A stretch of DNA of 64,000 bases from Strongylocentrotus droebachiensis (taxonomy: Eukaryota > Echinodermata > Echinoidea > Camarodonta > Strongylocentrotidae): positions 363,001 through 427,000 of the forward strand of contig JAVYIG010000416.1 of assembly GCA_035222895.1 (NCBI GenBank), written 5' to 3'. A program made the translations under genes and the position numbers. The notes beneath the pieces are model-generated. The model ran no database searches. It was not told the origin of the DNA and saw only the letters and a list, made by a program, of their open reading frames with translations. Positions 1 through 12,183 of this stretch are shown piece by piece; position 1 is the first letter of the stretch, and the number at the start of each line of letters is the position of its first letter.

Positions 1-760
1 TTTTATTTTATTTGGGACAGAGCCAGTGCACATGGATAAATTGACAATATGAACCAAGGGAACAGCAATTGAGTGAATGACTTTCTTAATAAGATGCATG
101 TTGATGTCTTCAAACCCAGCACTCTTAGAATTTGTTAACAACATTAATTATTCTGTTTCACATGTTGGGTACAAATAAATTGATTTATTACAAGAAGGGC
201 TAAGGTAAGAACTAAAGTGAGTTTCGGTGATTGATTTAACTTAGATTGAGCAAGAGAAGCAATACTCGAAAAATAATTATTGAATTCTTCAGCAATATTA
301 TTATCATTTTCTACTTTAACATCGTTTTTCTTTAAAAAGTGGGGAGTCTATCTTGCTTACTTTTCCCAATTAACTCATTAATAATTTGCCAAACTTTTGA
401 AAGATTATTTGTATTAATTTGTAGTAAGTCATAATAGTGTTTTTCACGAGCAGTTTTCAACTCATGATTCAGTACATTTCGGTACCTTTTAGATTTATTA
501 TGAGATGTATCATTGCGTGTTTTACAATATTCTTTATAAAGCATGTTCTTTTTCTTGATACATCTTAATCAAGAAAAGGTAATCCATGATTTTCTTGGTG
601 AAGAATTCTTTTTATGATTGATTTTCGAGCATTTATTACTAACAACATCATTAAACTTATTCAAAAAACAATCATATGCGAGTTCATCATTATCAAACTG
701 AACAATATCAGACCAATCAAGATTAATTAACTCTTTTCTGCAAATATTCGTAAATATATT
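1..760 (-). pseudogene. Decayed non-LTR retrotransposon (LINE) ORF2 fragment
   Basis: Read on the minus strand, this stretch gives the linker between the endonuclease and reverse transcriptase domains of a CR1/L2/Crack-like LINE. About 715 down to 590 reads a stretch rich in D, E and N followed by SPRKSWIT, the usual 'PWxT..L' region. Then 544-332 reads MLYKEYCKTRND...YRNVLNHELKTAREKHYYDLL...SKVWQIINELIG, the classic pre-RT segment. Finally about 330-180 continues with NNIAEEFNNYFSSIASLAQ. The pieces are interrupted by stops and frame changes (one stop just before position 580), and the RT catalytic core is absent or lies off the window's left edge. The family assignment rests on remembered motif style, not on a search. 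It is a dead fragment, not a gene. Confidence 0.7.
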
Positions 761-848
761 ATCTATAAGCGTTATCGATGTGTAGGCTTATCAATCAATG
801 GACCATATGATTTATTATACAAAATATTTACGAAGTCATTAACTTTTG

Positions 849-934
849 TCGAAGATGGGATTCGATCTCTTGCGTACAAAAGGTGATGTAACTAAAATCA
901 GCGCCTTAAACCTCTCGGCCGGCGCGCTCTGACA
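849..934 (-). repeat. tRNA-Leu-like sequence (pseudo-tRNA or SINE head)
   Basis: On the minus strand there is a good A box (GGCCGAGAGGTTTAAGG, as in tRNA-Leu/Ser) and a B-box-like GATCGAATCCC about 40 bp later. The ends can pair as a weak acceptor stem (TGTCAGA with TTCGACA, one mismatch). The anticodon arm does not fold cleanly, so I call it a pseudo-tRNA or the head of a SINE rather than a working tRNA. Confidence 0.4.
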
Positions 935-1256
935 CCATATATAGCAGTTTTCTCTAATATATACATTAAAATGGATTGAAAACGGTTTGGCGTGGTGGAT
1001 GCTTCGCCGCTGCTCCATTAAACGGGCCCTTCTTATACTTTTGCAATGCATATTGGCACGAACTTAGATCAAGATCTATCGGCAGATGTTGTTTTTTTGA
1101 TTTTGGAAGTTTATTTTCGTCTTCATGTCAACAATGCAAGATAAAATTGTCGGTAAGATCGATCGAGATTCAATTGTATTGAAATTACCGACCAATTCTT
1201 CGCACACGTACGGTATCCTCGATCGCTCAGACCATTTTTTAACATGTAAACCTATG

Positions 1257-1335
1257 GGGTAACCATGGAGACTGAACTATTTTCCCGGTAACCATGGTTA
1301 TTGGGATTTTAGAACTGTTTTAACCATGGTTACTG
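1257..1335. repeat. Cluster of TAACCATGGTTA palindromes
   Basis: Three closely spaced copies of the 12-bp perfect palindrome TAACCATGGTTA or its half (near 1259, 1288 and 1319), separated by about 30 bp of related sequence containing ACTGGGA/ATTGGGA. They form a short degenerate tandem array. No function is visible. Confidence 0.5.
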
Positions 1336-1345
1336 GGAATTTTCG

Positions 1346-1874
1346 GGAACAGTTAAAGTTTATGAATGCAATTTCGACCAATCAGATTGCTGGATTACTT
1401 AAGTGAGGTATATAATGAAGGATATTGTATCGTGAATTGCTGATGAGACCAAATATTCAATGCATATTCAATATTTTGTATCCATTTGGAAACTGCAAAA
1501 TTATTCCATGTGTATTTGTTTTCACAATTGTGTGTTATGTTAAATAAGATAATAGCAATATTCATAATCAAATCTAAAAATAACATGTTGGGATGGCAAC
1601 ATAATGTTACCATTATATCAAATAGACACTCTTAAAATCCAGTATTTTTTTTTTGGTATTGGCCATTAAATGGGCCCACGTAGCTACGCCACTGGCCTGG
1701 TACTTTAGTACATAACCAGAGAATCCAAACATTTCCACTTCCCCTCACTCGTATTTTTCCGGTACTTCGGCCCAAAATACAGGAACTCACTTTATCAAGG
1801 ACACTTCTAACGCCGAAAATCTAAATTGTAGCACAAAGCAGGTTGAAAAACTAAATCAAAATAGGTCCCACCCA

Positions 1875-1911
<37 letters not shown>

Positions 1912-2354
1912 CTCTGTCTCTCTATGCCACGCACTGAAACACCCACTGTACTTTCCTTTTTCCCTTTCCTTTACCCTTCTTCTCTCCTTTCTCTCTCTAT
2001 TTTAAAAACCGTTAATCATCTTTCCCCTGATTTTCTCATTTACTTTCCTTTGGGGCGGAACCAATTTTCGACCTATTTCATCCCACTTGACATGTTTCTT
2101 GTCAAAATGGAGTTTATGCTCAAATGAGGCAAAAGATCTTTAAAAATGCAAAATTAAGAGGTTTTTTTTAAACTGTGATTTTATCATTCAAGATTTCTCC
2201 TGAAAAGCTGGAATTTCAAAATTAGGTAGTTTATACATGTTTCTTTATAATGAGATCAATACAAAAAGCATTATTATACCTGTAAGATACCTGATGTGAA
2301 GCGTTGGAGGAAATCTAGATCAAAGTCTCATCGATATAATGTAACATCTTTAGG
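1346..2354. other. Noncoding stretch with (TC)n(TA)n microsatellite
   Basis: No exon-like reading is seen. The stretch holds a dinucleotide microsatellite (TC then TA, about 1877-1925) followed by pyrimidine-rich sequence to about 2010. The remainder is AT-rich unique sequence. Confidence 0.6.
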
Positions 2355-2394
2355 GGCATGTGCAGGCGCGGATTCAGGGGGGGCCGAGCGGGCC

Positions 2395-3105
2395 TTGGCC
2401 CCCCCCCCCCCCGCCAAAAAAAAAAAAAAAAAAAGGAGAGAGAGAGAAGGAAAAGAAGGGAAAGGGAAAGAGGAGAGAAAGGGAAAAAAGAAGAGGAAGA
2501 AGAAAAGAAAAGAGGGAAGAAGGAGATCGGGGGGAGGACTTGCCTCCCAGGCTGTTGTCTCCCCCCCCCCCCCCCCCCCAATCAAAAAATAAAAGAGAAG
2601 GAAGGAAAGGGAAAGAAAAAAGGAAAAGAGGAGATAAAGGGAAGGAAAAAAGAGGAAGAAGAAAAGAAAAGAAGAGGGATATCAGTTGCAATTTTCCCGC
2701 CAACAAGTTGTGGATCGGGGGGTGGGGAGGGGGCAAAAGGCCCTTGCTCCCCCCCCCCCCCCCGTCCCCGCTAAAACAAAGGAGAGAAGGAATGAAAAGG
2801 AAAAGAGGAGAGCTAAAAGGGAACAAAAAGGAGGAAGAAGAAAAGAAAAGGGAGAAAAGAAGGGGAGATCAGTTGCGATTAATCCCGCCAACAATGTGTG
2901 GAGCGGGGTGGGGGTCAAAATGACCTCCCCCCCCCCCCCCCCCCCCAGCAAACCTAAAAGAGAGAGAGAGAAGCAAGGGAAGGGAAAGGGAAAGAGGAGA
3001 GAAAGGGAAAGAAGAAAAAAAGAGAATGAAGAAAGGTAAGGGATATCAGTTGCAATTTTCCCGCCAACAAGGTGCAGATCGGTAGGGGGGGGGGGGGGCT
3101 TTGGT
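2395..3105. repeat. Tandem array of about 170-200 bp purine/poly-C units
   Basis: Four units. Each has a 12-20 nt C run, roughly 100 bp of nearly pure A/G on the plus strand, then a conserved GATCAGTTGCRATT...CCCGCCAACAA segment and a G-rich stretch leading to the next C run. Such homopurine mirror-like DNA can form triplexes. The long readings here on both strands (poly-K/E/R or poly-F/S/L) are artefacts of composition. Confidence 0.8.
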
Positions 3106-3414
3106 GAAATAAAATTCAAACGTGGTTTATTTCTAATTCCATAACGGTGGTTTACAAATAATGCTGAAATGACATAATTTTCCGAGATTTTTCCTCACTT
3201 TTAAGTAAATTATACTTTTTTATGCGTTTGTTGGAAAATGACAAATTCCTAAATTTACAGCCAGGCAAGAAAATGCTTCTTGAGATGCCTACATGTCAGG
3301 GCCCGCGAAACGGCGGGGATCGGGATCCTCGAGCCCCCCCCCCCCCCCGCACTTTTTTTGAAAAATATATTAAAGAGAAATAGAAAGAAAGAGAGCAAGA
3401 AAGAAAAAATAGTT

Positions 3415-3945
3415 AACTGCCAGTGTCACATTATAATGAGGTATCAAAATATGCTCATCTGACCATGATTAAATGCCTAAAACCCCGAGGGCTCTGCCCC
3501 CTGGATTCCACCTAGGGCCCTAAGGCGGGCCCTTAGATGCTCATCTGACGGTAATTTATTGCCTAAAACCCCTGATTTATGGGGGCTCTGCCCCCTGGAC
3601 CCCACGCCAAATATTGTCCTGCCAGTGTCACAAAATAATAAGGTATCAAAAAATGCTCATCTGACCGTAATTAAACGCCTAAAACCCCTGAGCTTCCGGG
3701 GGCTCCGCCCCCTGAACCCCACGCCAATTAGTGACCTGCCAGTGTCACAATTAGGTATCAAAATAATGGTCATCTGACCGTAATTAAATGCCTAAAACCC
3801 CTGAACTTCCGGGGCTCTGCCCCCTGGACCCCACCTAGGGCCCTAAGGCGGACCCCTGAATGCTAATCTGACCGTAAATTATTGCCTTAAACCCCTGAGC
3901 TTCCGGGGGCGGACAAGGTATCAACATATGTTCATCTGACCGCAG
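3415..3945. repeat. Tandem repeat, CTGACCGTAATTAAATGCC family
   Basis: About six units of roughly 90-110 bp. Each contains CTGCCAGTGTCACAA, AAGGTATCAAAA, CATCTGACCGTAATTAAA, TGCCTAAAACCCCTGAG and a G/C hairpin around GGGGGCTCTGCCCCC. The same family recurs at 34590-34740, 46900-47230 and 54285-54895. Confidence 0.8.
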
Positions 3946-4039
3946 GCGCGTAGCCAGGGGGGGGGGGGTGAGGTGGTCCCCCCAAAAAAGAGAGGAGTGA
4001 AAAGGAAGAAGACGTAGGAAGAAAAGGGAGTAGACAAAG

Positions 4040-5330
4040 AAAAATTTTGAAATTCAGACAGAATTAAGAGTCGAGAACGGTACAACGAATCGTCTTCTTT
4101 CTCTAATAATTTAATAAAACGTCAAAGCTTCCGCGCTTCGCGCAGGAAGGTGTGTGTGTGTGTGTGTGGGGGTGGAACTTAATTCAGACAAGGATTAAGA
4201 GTCGAGAACGGTACAACGAATCGTCTTCTTTCTCTAATGATTTAATGAAACGTAAAAGCTTCCGCGCTTCGCGTGGGAGGGGAGGGGGGGGGGGGGAACT
4301 GAATTTAAACGAATCGTCTTCTTTCTCTGACGTTTTAATGAAACGTTAAAGTTTCGCGCGGGAGGGGGAAACTGAATTTAGACGAGGATTAAAGTCATAA
4401 CGGTACAACGAATCGAATTCTTTCGCTAATGTTTTAATAAAACGTAAAAGCTTCTGCGCTTCGCGCGGGAGGGGGAAAATAAATTCAGACGAGGATTATT
4501 TTCGAGAGCGGTACAACGAATCTTCTTCTTTCTCTAATAATTTAATGAAACGTCGAAGCTTCCGCGCTTCGCGCGGGAGGGGAGGGAACTGAATTTAGAC
4601 AAGGATTAAGAGTCGAGAACGGTACAACGAATCGTCTTCTTTCTCTGATGATTTAATGAAACGTAAAAGTTTCCGCGCTTCGCGCGGAAGGGGGGAAACT
4701 AAATTCAGACGAGGATTATTTTCGAGAGCGGTACAACGAATCGTTTTCTTTCTCTAATGATTTAATGAAACGTAAAAGCTTCGCGCGGGAGGGGGAAACT
4801 GAATTTAGACGAGGATTAAGAGTCGAGAACGGTACAACGAATCGTCTTCTTTCTCTAATGATTTAATGAAACGTAAAAGCTTCGCGCGGGAGGGGGAAAC
4901 TGAATTTAGACGAGGATTAAAGTCATAATGGTACAACGAATCGTCTTCTTTCGCTAATGTTTTAATAAAACGTAAAAGCTTCCAGGGGAAAATAAATTCA
5001 GACGAGGATTATTTTCGTGAGCGGTACAACGAATCGTCTTCTTTCTCTAATAATTTAATGAAACTTCGAAGCTTCCGCGCTTTGCGTGGGAGGGGAGGGA
5101 ACTGAAGTTAGACGAAGATTAAGAGTCGATAACGACAAAACGAATCGTCTTCTTTCTCTAATGATTTAATGAAACGTAAAAGCTTCCGCGCTTCGCGCGG
5201 GAGGGGGGGGGGGAAACATAATTCAGACGAGGATTATTTTTGGGAACGGTACAACGAATCGCCTTCTTTCTTTAATAATTTATTGAAATGTCGAAGCTTC
5301 CGCGCTTCGCGGAGGAGGTAAGTGAAAAAC
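4040..5330. repeat. About 95-105 bp satellite with GC hairpin, about 12 units
   Basis: Each unit reads, in order: AATTCAGACGAGGATTA, AGTCGAGAACGGTACAACGA, ATCGTCTTCTTTCTCTAAT, GATTTAATGAAACGTAAAAG, then CTTCCGCGCTTCGCGCGG and a G run. The CCGCGC-TTC-GCGCGG part is a short hairpin. Unit length varies through loss of the hairpin half and through G-run length. Confidence 0.85.
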
Positions 5331-6284
5331 TCGCCCCTCCCTGCACCCACCCCCCCCCCCCCCATTACGTCACTGCTGGTCACCATTACGTACCAATCTT
5401 TGGCTCGCATAATTTCAAATTTGGGCCTCCCCCCCTAAGAAATCCTGGATCCGCGCCTGGGCATGTGCACAACAGGTACAGTGGATTATTGCTTTCAGAA
5501 GTAGATGTAAGCAATAGCGAAAACATCACACTCTGGACTGCGTTTATCACGTGTAAAAACTGTTCAAAACATTTTGAACGGAAAAGGGGGTATTTCAGAA
5601 TATGGGGAGAGGTGTGGATCGTTATATTGTTATTGTTATTTTTTACTACGTCAGTATTGTAATATTTTATTGTTTGTTCGTTTGTGCTATGTATAATATC
5701 GGACTAGGTGACCCAGCATTGTCTGTAGGGGAATAGACTCAATATAACTTTTTCCCCATAAACATTACTTTATAATTCCAATCGAAAATAATTATTTTCC
5801 TTCGTTAACCCATGCTCTTTCATAGGAATAAGGGAGGGGCTTGGAATAGGAAGGAGATGATAGGGACAGCAATTTTCCCGGGTTCGTTTTTCAGAAGGAT
5901 TCCTGTCATTGTGATTTTAACTCCAAAACAATTGAAAATTCCTTTGGAAAAATCAACCTATTAGAGGCATTTTAAGCGGCCTTGTATGTCGTCTTTTAAA
6001 GTGTGCGATCATTGCAAGAGGTATTTTGCATAATCCGGACATGATTTCTATGGGAATTTTTTTTCGAAAGTGGTTGCGATCGTGTTCTCCAATTGTCTGG
6101 TTTTCAATTGTTTATCTTTTCAATTATTGGATTCTTGAATTTTTAATTTGATTTGATTCGGTTTATTGAAATAAAAGAACATGCAGCTGGGAAGCTGAAA
6201 TTATTCAATTTACAAAGTCAATATACAACACAATAAACGAATAAAATATGAATGACTAAAACGTACGACTATAAATCATGCAAA

Positions 6285-6425
6285 ATGAGAATCAAATATT
6301 ACATCAAAATCTAAATATATTACAAACATTAAATCAAAATCTAAATATATTACGAATATTACATCAAAATCGAGATATATTACAAATATTACGTTAAAAT
6401 TCAAATATATTACAAATATTAAAAA
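6285..6425. repeat. Tandem repeat of about 35 bp, AT-rich
   Basis: About four units of the form ATTACATCAAAATCTAAAT plus ATATTACAAAT, with point changes. They follow a poly-A-rich sequence that may be the 3' tail of a LINE. Confidence 0.7.
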
Positions 6426-7279
6426 CATTAAAAACCTTCTGTGTCATCAAAAAAGTAGGGAGAGAGAGAGAGAGACAGAAAGAGAAAGAGAAAGACGGAA
6501 CTAGAAAGAGGAATAGAAGGAAGAGGAAAAAAGAAAGAAAAGTTGATCAGGGAATATACGAAAGATTGGAGGAGAGGGGTAGAGAGGGACTGAGTAGAAC
6601 AAGAAAAATAGAAAGAGAGAAGAATCTCTGCCAAGTGCACCTCAAGTTGAAATATGATTTAAAAAGTAAAAATAACAGATTTAAAAAAGAAAAGAAAAAA
6701 AAATGTTTAACAATATAATATATCAACGTCATTTAAAAAATAATTCGTTAAAGTCAAAAGAGTAAAGTTATGCCAATCCCGCAACAAAGTTCAATGTAAA
6801 TAATTTTGTAACTCAAAAGGATTATATGCAGATTAAAAAAAATCACCGTTACTATCAAAGCATCAAAGTACATGTAAAAAAAAAAAAAAAAAAAAAATTA
6901 TGTATTGTGTAGAGAAAGAAGAAAGGAAAAAAAAGAGGGAAAAGGTGATAATAGCTGAGGAAAGAGGTAACAAAAGAGAAAGAAAAAAGAAAAAGATGAG
7001 AACCCAAGAGAAGAGGAAGGAGAAGGGGTTTCACACAAAGCATGAGTAACATGAGAAAGCACGGAATGCAACAACCTAAAAGTACAAAGATAATATTATC
7101 AAAAAGATATTGCACGAGGTAAAGTAATATGAGTATATTACACTGAAGAAAAATAAAAACCAAAGTTATTAGAGGAAAGGTGCAATATGTCAACAACGTA
7201 TTAAAGAGAATACTTAAACAAGTAAAGAATTGAGAATACACAATAAGGCAATAAACTTGCATGTACACGCATAGTGATA

Positions 7280-8127
7280 CACCAGGAAGCTGTAATGAAT
7301 GGAGATCCCGTCCAAGAGGCCCCTTTGAAGCCATCCGTGGCACCGCGCGTCTTTTGTTTCCCCTGCCGTAATCCCCTTAATCCCTCTCCGAGACCATACA
7401 GCTCCCTAATGGCTCTAAGTACTCCCGTTCCACCTAGAGCCCAGCCCAGCGAGCACGGCGGCTTTTGCTTTGCCGGACTGTACTCTTGGTGAATAGTGGT
7501 GATAACTTGACAACTTCTAGCCCTAAATCAACGAATGCGCAAACATATAACACAATTTCATTTAGTTCTTTAGGAAGATAAACCTTTGGACTACCTTCCT
7601 AGCTATGTACAAATTTCGGAAATTTTCGGAAAATGTCAATAATTAAATGAGAAAATCATGATGATGAAAACCTTTCATTCGCTCTAACTCATGATTTCCT
7701 TGGTCGATTTCACTGGTTGAAATAGCCATGTCTTCAGTAGAGCTATCCGAGAACGGAAAACGCATTTGATGACTAATAGAAAGTTGCATTGGTCATATGT
7801 TGTGAATTCTGCATTTTATATGTTATAGCTAAATACATCTTCACTGAACATGATTTAATTTTTCGGTGCCTCGCATGGCTTCAAAGCTCGATGCTTGCAT
7901 ATTTTTGCAAAAGAGTGAATAGAGAACTTAGGGAAGCAGATGGCGTTGCGTAACATTTCGTACTATTTGAAATGCCAGAGAGGGACTGTGCATTGATATG
8001 GACAGCTGTTGATGGAAATGATGGCTGGAGAACGTTACATTTCTCTTTGTTAAGCCAGGTTAATCTTGAATATTTTTCCCTCGGAAAATTCTTTTGAGAC
8101 GATATCTCCATTCATTACAGCTTCCTG
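7280..8127. repeat. 25-bp inverted repeat pair 850 bp apart
   Basis: A 25-bp sequence beginning CCAGGAAGCTGTAATGAA at about 7280 recurs as its exact reverse complement ending near 8127. Purine-rich tracts lie just outside both copies. The intervening sequence shows no gene. This could be the ends of an old element or two inverted copies of an exon edge. Confidence 0.6.
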
Positions 8128-9681
8128 GATACACAGTAAAACTATTTGCTTATAAGGGGGAAGAAAGAAGAAAGAAAGAAAGAAAGAAGAAAAAAAAGGG
8201 GGAAAAGAAAATTGTGATGACCCTACTGACATTTCAAGGAATAGAGAAATCATGCATCTTATAAACGATAGAGAGGAAACAGATACGAATAGAAGAAGAG
8301 AGGGGGAGAGGGAAGACAAGAAAAAAGGGAGTATAAAAAAGTGAAAAATAAGATCAAAGAACAGGGAATATCCATGATAAATAGATTTGCAAATTAAAGT
8401 GAACTGCATTATAGATAATCATTGAAGATCATTGCATATTACGTGAAATCTCAAAAAAGTACCACAGCTATGAACAGTGAGAAAGATAAATAGATAAATA
8501 AATAAGTTGATATACTGCATTACAATGAGGAATTCAAAAGGACTGACAGAAAGGGATAGTTGATAGCCTATATCTCTGCGTTCTACAAAATGGAATGTCA
8601 AGACTTTGAGAGTTCCGAAGTTGTAATCGCGTACGGAACTGTGATTGTCTAGTAGGGGGCAAAAAGTTACAAGTTACGTCTAATCCAGAAGAGGATCTGG
8701 GATTCTCAGGGTAGGGGCATTAGCACATTCTGAAGAAAAAATGAATAAAAACATAACAATTAACGAGTCAACATATTACGCGGGGGGGGGGGGGTGGGAG
8801 GTGGGGGATGCTTAGAATCAATGTGAACTTCATATTTGCCAGACTGAATGTTGACAGGGAAGGGACATACGCCCTGTGTGGTCCCTGAATCCGGCACTGT
8901 TAAGGTATAATAAAATAAACTTTAAATTAGCATCAATTAAATCGTCACAGGGTGCAAATGTGTTTTACCTTGATAATCATTTTCAACAAGTTGTCTGTTC
9001 ACTCACTATCCAAAATCTCAATTACATGTTGTTACCGGTTCAATTTCACAGGCATTGAACATATCATATAGTTAACAATGAATCAGAATAAAGTGGGGTG
9101 GTGTGAGAGGTATTTTAGTTCAGATATGACTAGATTATCTCGGCCCTCTTTTCAATGACGCCTTGGGAAAGATAACATGAATAATGAAGGTATCCGCGAC
9201 CAAATTTGCACTCCTCAGTCAATGACATGTTGTTATATGAATGTACTTTTTTCTTGAAATTTCCATATCGTAAACATTTTAATCCTGGTAGGATACCTCG
9301 TAAATATTGTTTTTATAGTGTCCTTTGAAACGTTTCTTCTAATATAGGTAGAGCAGATGCCTCAACCCCCCCCCCCCCAGTGTGCGTGTGTGTGGGGAGG
9401 GGGGTTGAGTGCTCACCTTTAACGTCACTCCTTGGAAGCGGGAGAGGGTGGTAAATGACCCCCCCCCCCCCCCCAGTAGTTTACGGATTGCACCACGTGT
9501 AATTTAAACAATTTATCCAAACAGGCCTTTCGTATCCAATCTTTCCATATGTGATTATTTTTTTATTCTATACTAAATACTTTGAGACGAGCATAATCCT
9601 TATTAAAAATGGACAAAATAATGTGCGTCTACCGGCAAGCATACCTCATTCTCTAGCTTGCTATTCACTTGAATGCATTAG

Positions 9682-12183
9682 TCTGTACTGGAGGACGACC
9701 AGAGTGGTAACACGAGCCCGGCCACCTTGACTGAGCTGACAGTAGATGATAACACACTACGAGGATGGCAGGATTGTGGTTCGATGCTTGACAATGTGAA
9801 GAGGGTCACTATACAATCACTGAGCACGATCAACTGTGACGTCATCCAGAGGATTCATCTACCAGGAGCAACAGAACTCTCCATTCAAACAGATGAGTAT
9901 GTATGTCGACCGGCTCGTTTCCATGAGGATCCCACTTCACTACTCAATGCCCTCATGAATATCTCCCCTCAGCTTGTCAAGGTGACATTCCGCGATCTTG
10001 ACATTGGCAACAGTAAGACTAAACAAATCTTACAAGCTTTCAGATCACCTCACAACCTCAAACATCTGAAGACCATCAGGTATGACATCATTTATTAAAT
10101 ATAATACTTTTATTTTTTATTTTTATTTCCCCCTCTCTCTCTATTTTTCTTTATCTCTACCCCATCCTTTTGATCTGTATAATATATTTCTCCAAGTATT
10201 TTGTTAATACAAGCTATGCTTTTCGGGTTTCGCGCCTTCTTCCTTGTAATACAAGTTCTTTAATTATATTTATGTTCCTACTTATAAATTGTATTGTTTG
10301 GAAGAAAAAAAAATGTTCATTTGAATTGAATTGAATTGAATACGAAAATTGGATGTTTCTTCAAATTTGATTGAATTAAGTATGTTCATCTTTGTCCTCG
10401 GCTCTTTTTTTCTTCTTTTCTATCTCTCTCTATCTCAGTGTTTGGGTGGATTTGATTAGATTTTATTTGAACTTATAGATAGCAACATTGAAATGAAAAT
10501 GTTCCTTTAATTCTATCTCTCTCTCTTATTCTCTCTCTTTTGTGTCTCCATCTCATTCACCTCCCCTCTCTGTCCGTGCCTCTATCTCTCTCTCTCTCTC
10601 CCTCTCTCTGTCTCCCTCTCTCTCTTTCTATCAGAATAGTGCATAACTTGAAATTAAAAGTTGTAATGTTTACCATGACAAGAATATTGTAAAGTATTAT
10701 CCTAGCATACTTCTTATAGAAATTTACATATCTTCAACTTATCATTGTTCTGGAACAGCTAACGTGTTCGAGGAAGATCGGGCTGACATTGATAGTGACA
10801 AGATAAAATGAGCTATTTTGGAAAACTCTAAATAAATGTTTTATTAGATTTAAATGTAGGCCTAAATGCTAAGAATAGACCAATCGAGGGGTCTAAATGA
10901 TAAAATTGTAAAAGAAAATTACATCATTATTACCAGCTATATTCCAAACATAGTTAACTCCGGTAACATGCCCCCATCCCTAATCACTTATCATCGATAT
11001 TGCTGTATTCCGTCTATCCTGATGCTGGTAGATTCATAAGATGCGGGACAGATGAGAGCGTGGATGATGTCACCGTTGCTTGCAATGAAGATCAGGTCAT
11101 GGAGGTGGAGGTGGTGCATGGCAAACCACGTGGGTAAGTCGTTAGAACTTTAACTTGCATAGCCATTAATGACTGCATATCATTTATGTATGACTGTATG
11201 TCTCTTATTAAACCCTCTGCGATAATCAGTGTTTGTGTATCGTCCGCACAATCACAGGTATTTTGTTCATCTCAGGAAGGATGTGCAATTTTAAAAGCCG
11301 CCTTCCTCTTTTGTTAAATTTAATGACTTAACGGCTGCACTAGAATGCAACACAAATGAGGTCTAGTGTTAGAATTAGTGGGAGACTAGCACGCGTGCTC
11401 GTCTTCTCAAGCCAGTCGTTTCTGATATTCATTCAGATAAGACGCGAGGTCATGCATATGTTTTAATATACAGAAATAGAAGGAAAAAAGGGATCTTTAA
11501 TATAATACAAGCATGTAGTTCATTCCCTTCTCGGGAGAAGGGGAGGGGGATGAAGAATTGTTTCTCATTACAGAAATATGTTTTTTGTTCTTATGTTCAT
11601 ATTTTTATTTGTGTGTTTATCGATAATGATACGAGCTGACAATTTGTACCACTCATTGTCTCACATTAACCAATCCGTGAAAATGTAACAAACAGTCGAC
11701 AAAGGCGTGTACATAAAAATAATATTATATTGGAAATGGGTAATAATGAATATTACCATGTGCCCATTGGGAAAATATAGGCCGGATTCTAGAAGTGATA
11801 AAGTAAAGGTATTTATTATTTTTTTAACATGATAACATGTAGGCTTATTTATTAAATTGATTCTCGCATTTTTGTCTACGTAATAGATTACTTGTTTGTT
11901 CAAGTGGCGCTGTTTGACGTAAAACTGTAATATTCAATAGCTTTTCTTTGTCCTCTGTCTCCTGCTGTATGTATGTGATTATTTTGATGTAGCGCCGCTT
12001 CTATATATTATATTGATACACACATTAACACTTATCTCTCTATCTCCCTCTCTTTCTCCATCACTTTAGTAAATATTTGTGAGTAATCAAGCAGATGACA
12101 CCGACCTCGATCTGACGAATCAGAGGGATCAGACGATCTTTGCCCGCCAACAGGAACTATGGGCTAAAGTGAAGACTACATAA
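9682..12183 (+). CDS. Last three exons of an unidentified, possibly LRR-like protein
   Basis: Three exons join in one reading frame: 9682-10079, 11032-11133 and 12084-12183, together 600 bp giving 199 residues and a TAA stop. Exon 1 follows ATTAG and ends CATCAG|GTATGA. Exon 2 follows GGTAG and ends CGTGG|GTAAGT. Exon 3 follows TTGTGAG, behind a good pyrimidine tract. Both junctions are phase 2 and restore the frame, which is the main evidence. The peptide has hydrophobic-patterned segments such as VKRVTIQSLSTI, LVKVTFRDLDIG and NLKHLKTIRFIRC, resembling degenerate leucine-rich-repeat strands, then an acidic stretch (VDDVTVACNEDQ) and a polar tail ending QQELWAKVKTT. An NLR- or LRR-type C terminus is a guess. 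AATAAA signals lie at about 12656 and 12722. Upstream exons were not found, so the gene may be partial or a remnant. Confidence 0.5.

Larger units (their letters stand above)
2363..5459. mobile_element. 3.1 kb non-autonomous hAT-like element carrying three tandem-repeat blocks
   Basis: The element begins CAGGCGCGGATTCAGG and ends with the reverse complement of CAGGCGCGGATCCAGG, giving terminal inverted repeats of about 16 bp. It is flanked by an exact 8-bp direct duplication GGCATGTG (2355-2362 and 5460-5467), the length expected of hAT transposons, whose ends typically start with CAG. No transposase is encoded; the long readings inside are translations of low-complexity DNA. The interior is a string of three repeat blocks: a purine-rich/poly-C array, a CTGACCGTAATTAAA array, and a satellite with a GC-rich hairpin. 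A second hAT-like end (CAGGCGCGTAGCCAGG, about 3943) just before the satellite suggests nesting. Confidence 0.8.
5468..9681. other. Noncoding stretch with simple repeats
   Basis: No convincing exon is seen. The stretch contains purine-rich tracts (6440-6640, 6895-7020, 8155-8390), poly-C/poly-G runs at 8780, 9367 and 9461, a short tandem repeat near 6290 and an inverted repeat pair at 7280 and 8103. Readings of 60-160 codons occur but are driven by purine-rich DNA and lack family features. Confidence 0.5.

Noticed and set aside
2296..3119. Long overlapping readings on both strands (85-187 codons, K/E/R-rich or F/S/L-rich)
   Set aside because: They are translations of homopurine and poly-C DNA in many frames at once, with no domain or splice support.
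7274..7492. 72-codon reading starting MIHQEAVMNGD, with a similar EAVMNGD peptide on the opposite strand near 8110
   Set aside because: Explained by the 25-bp inverted repeat; there is no further similarity outside it.
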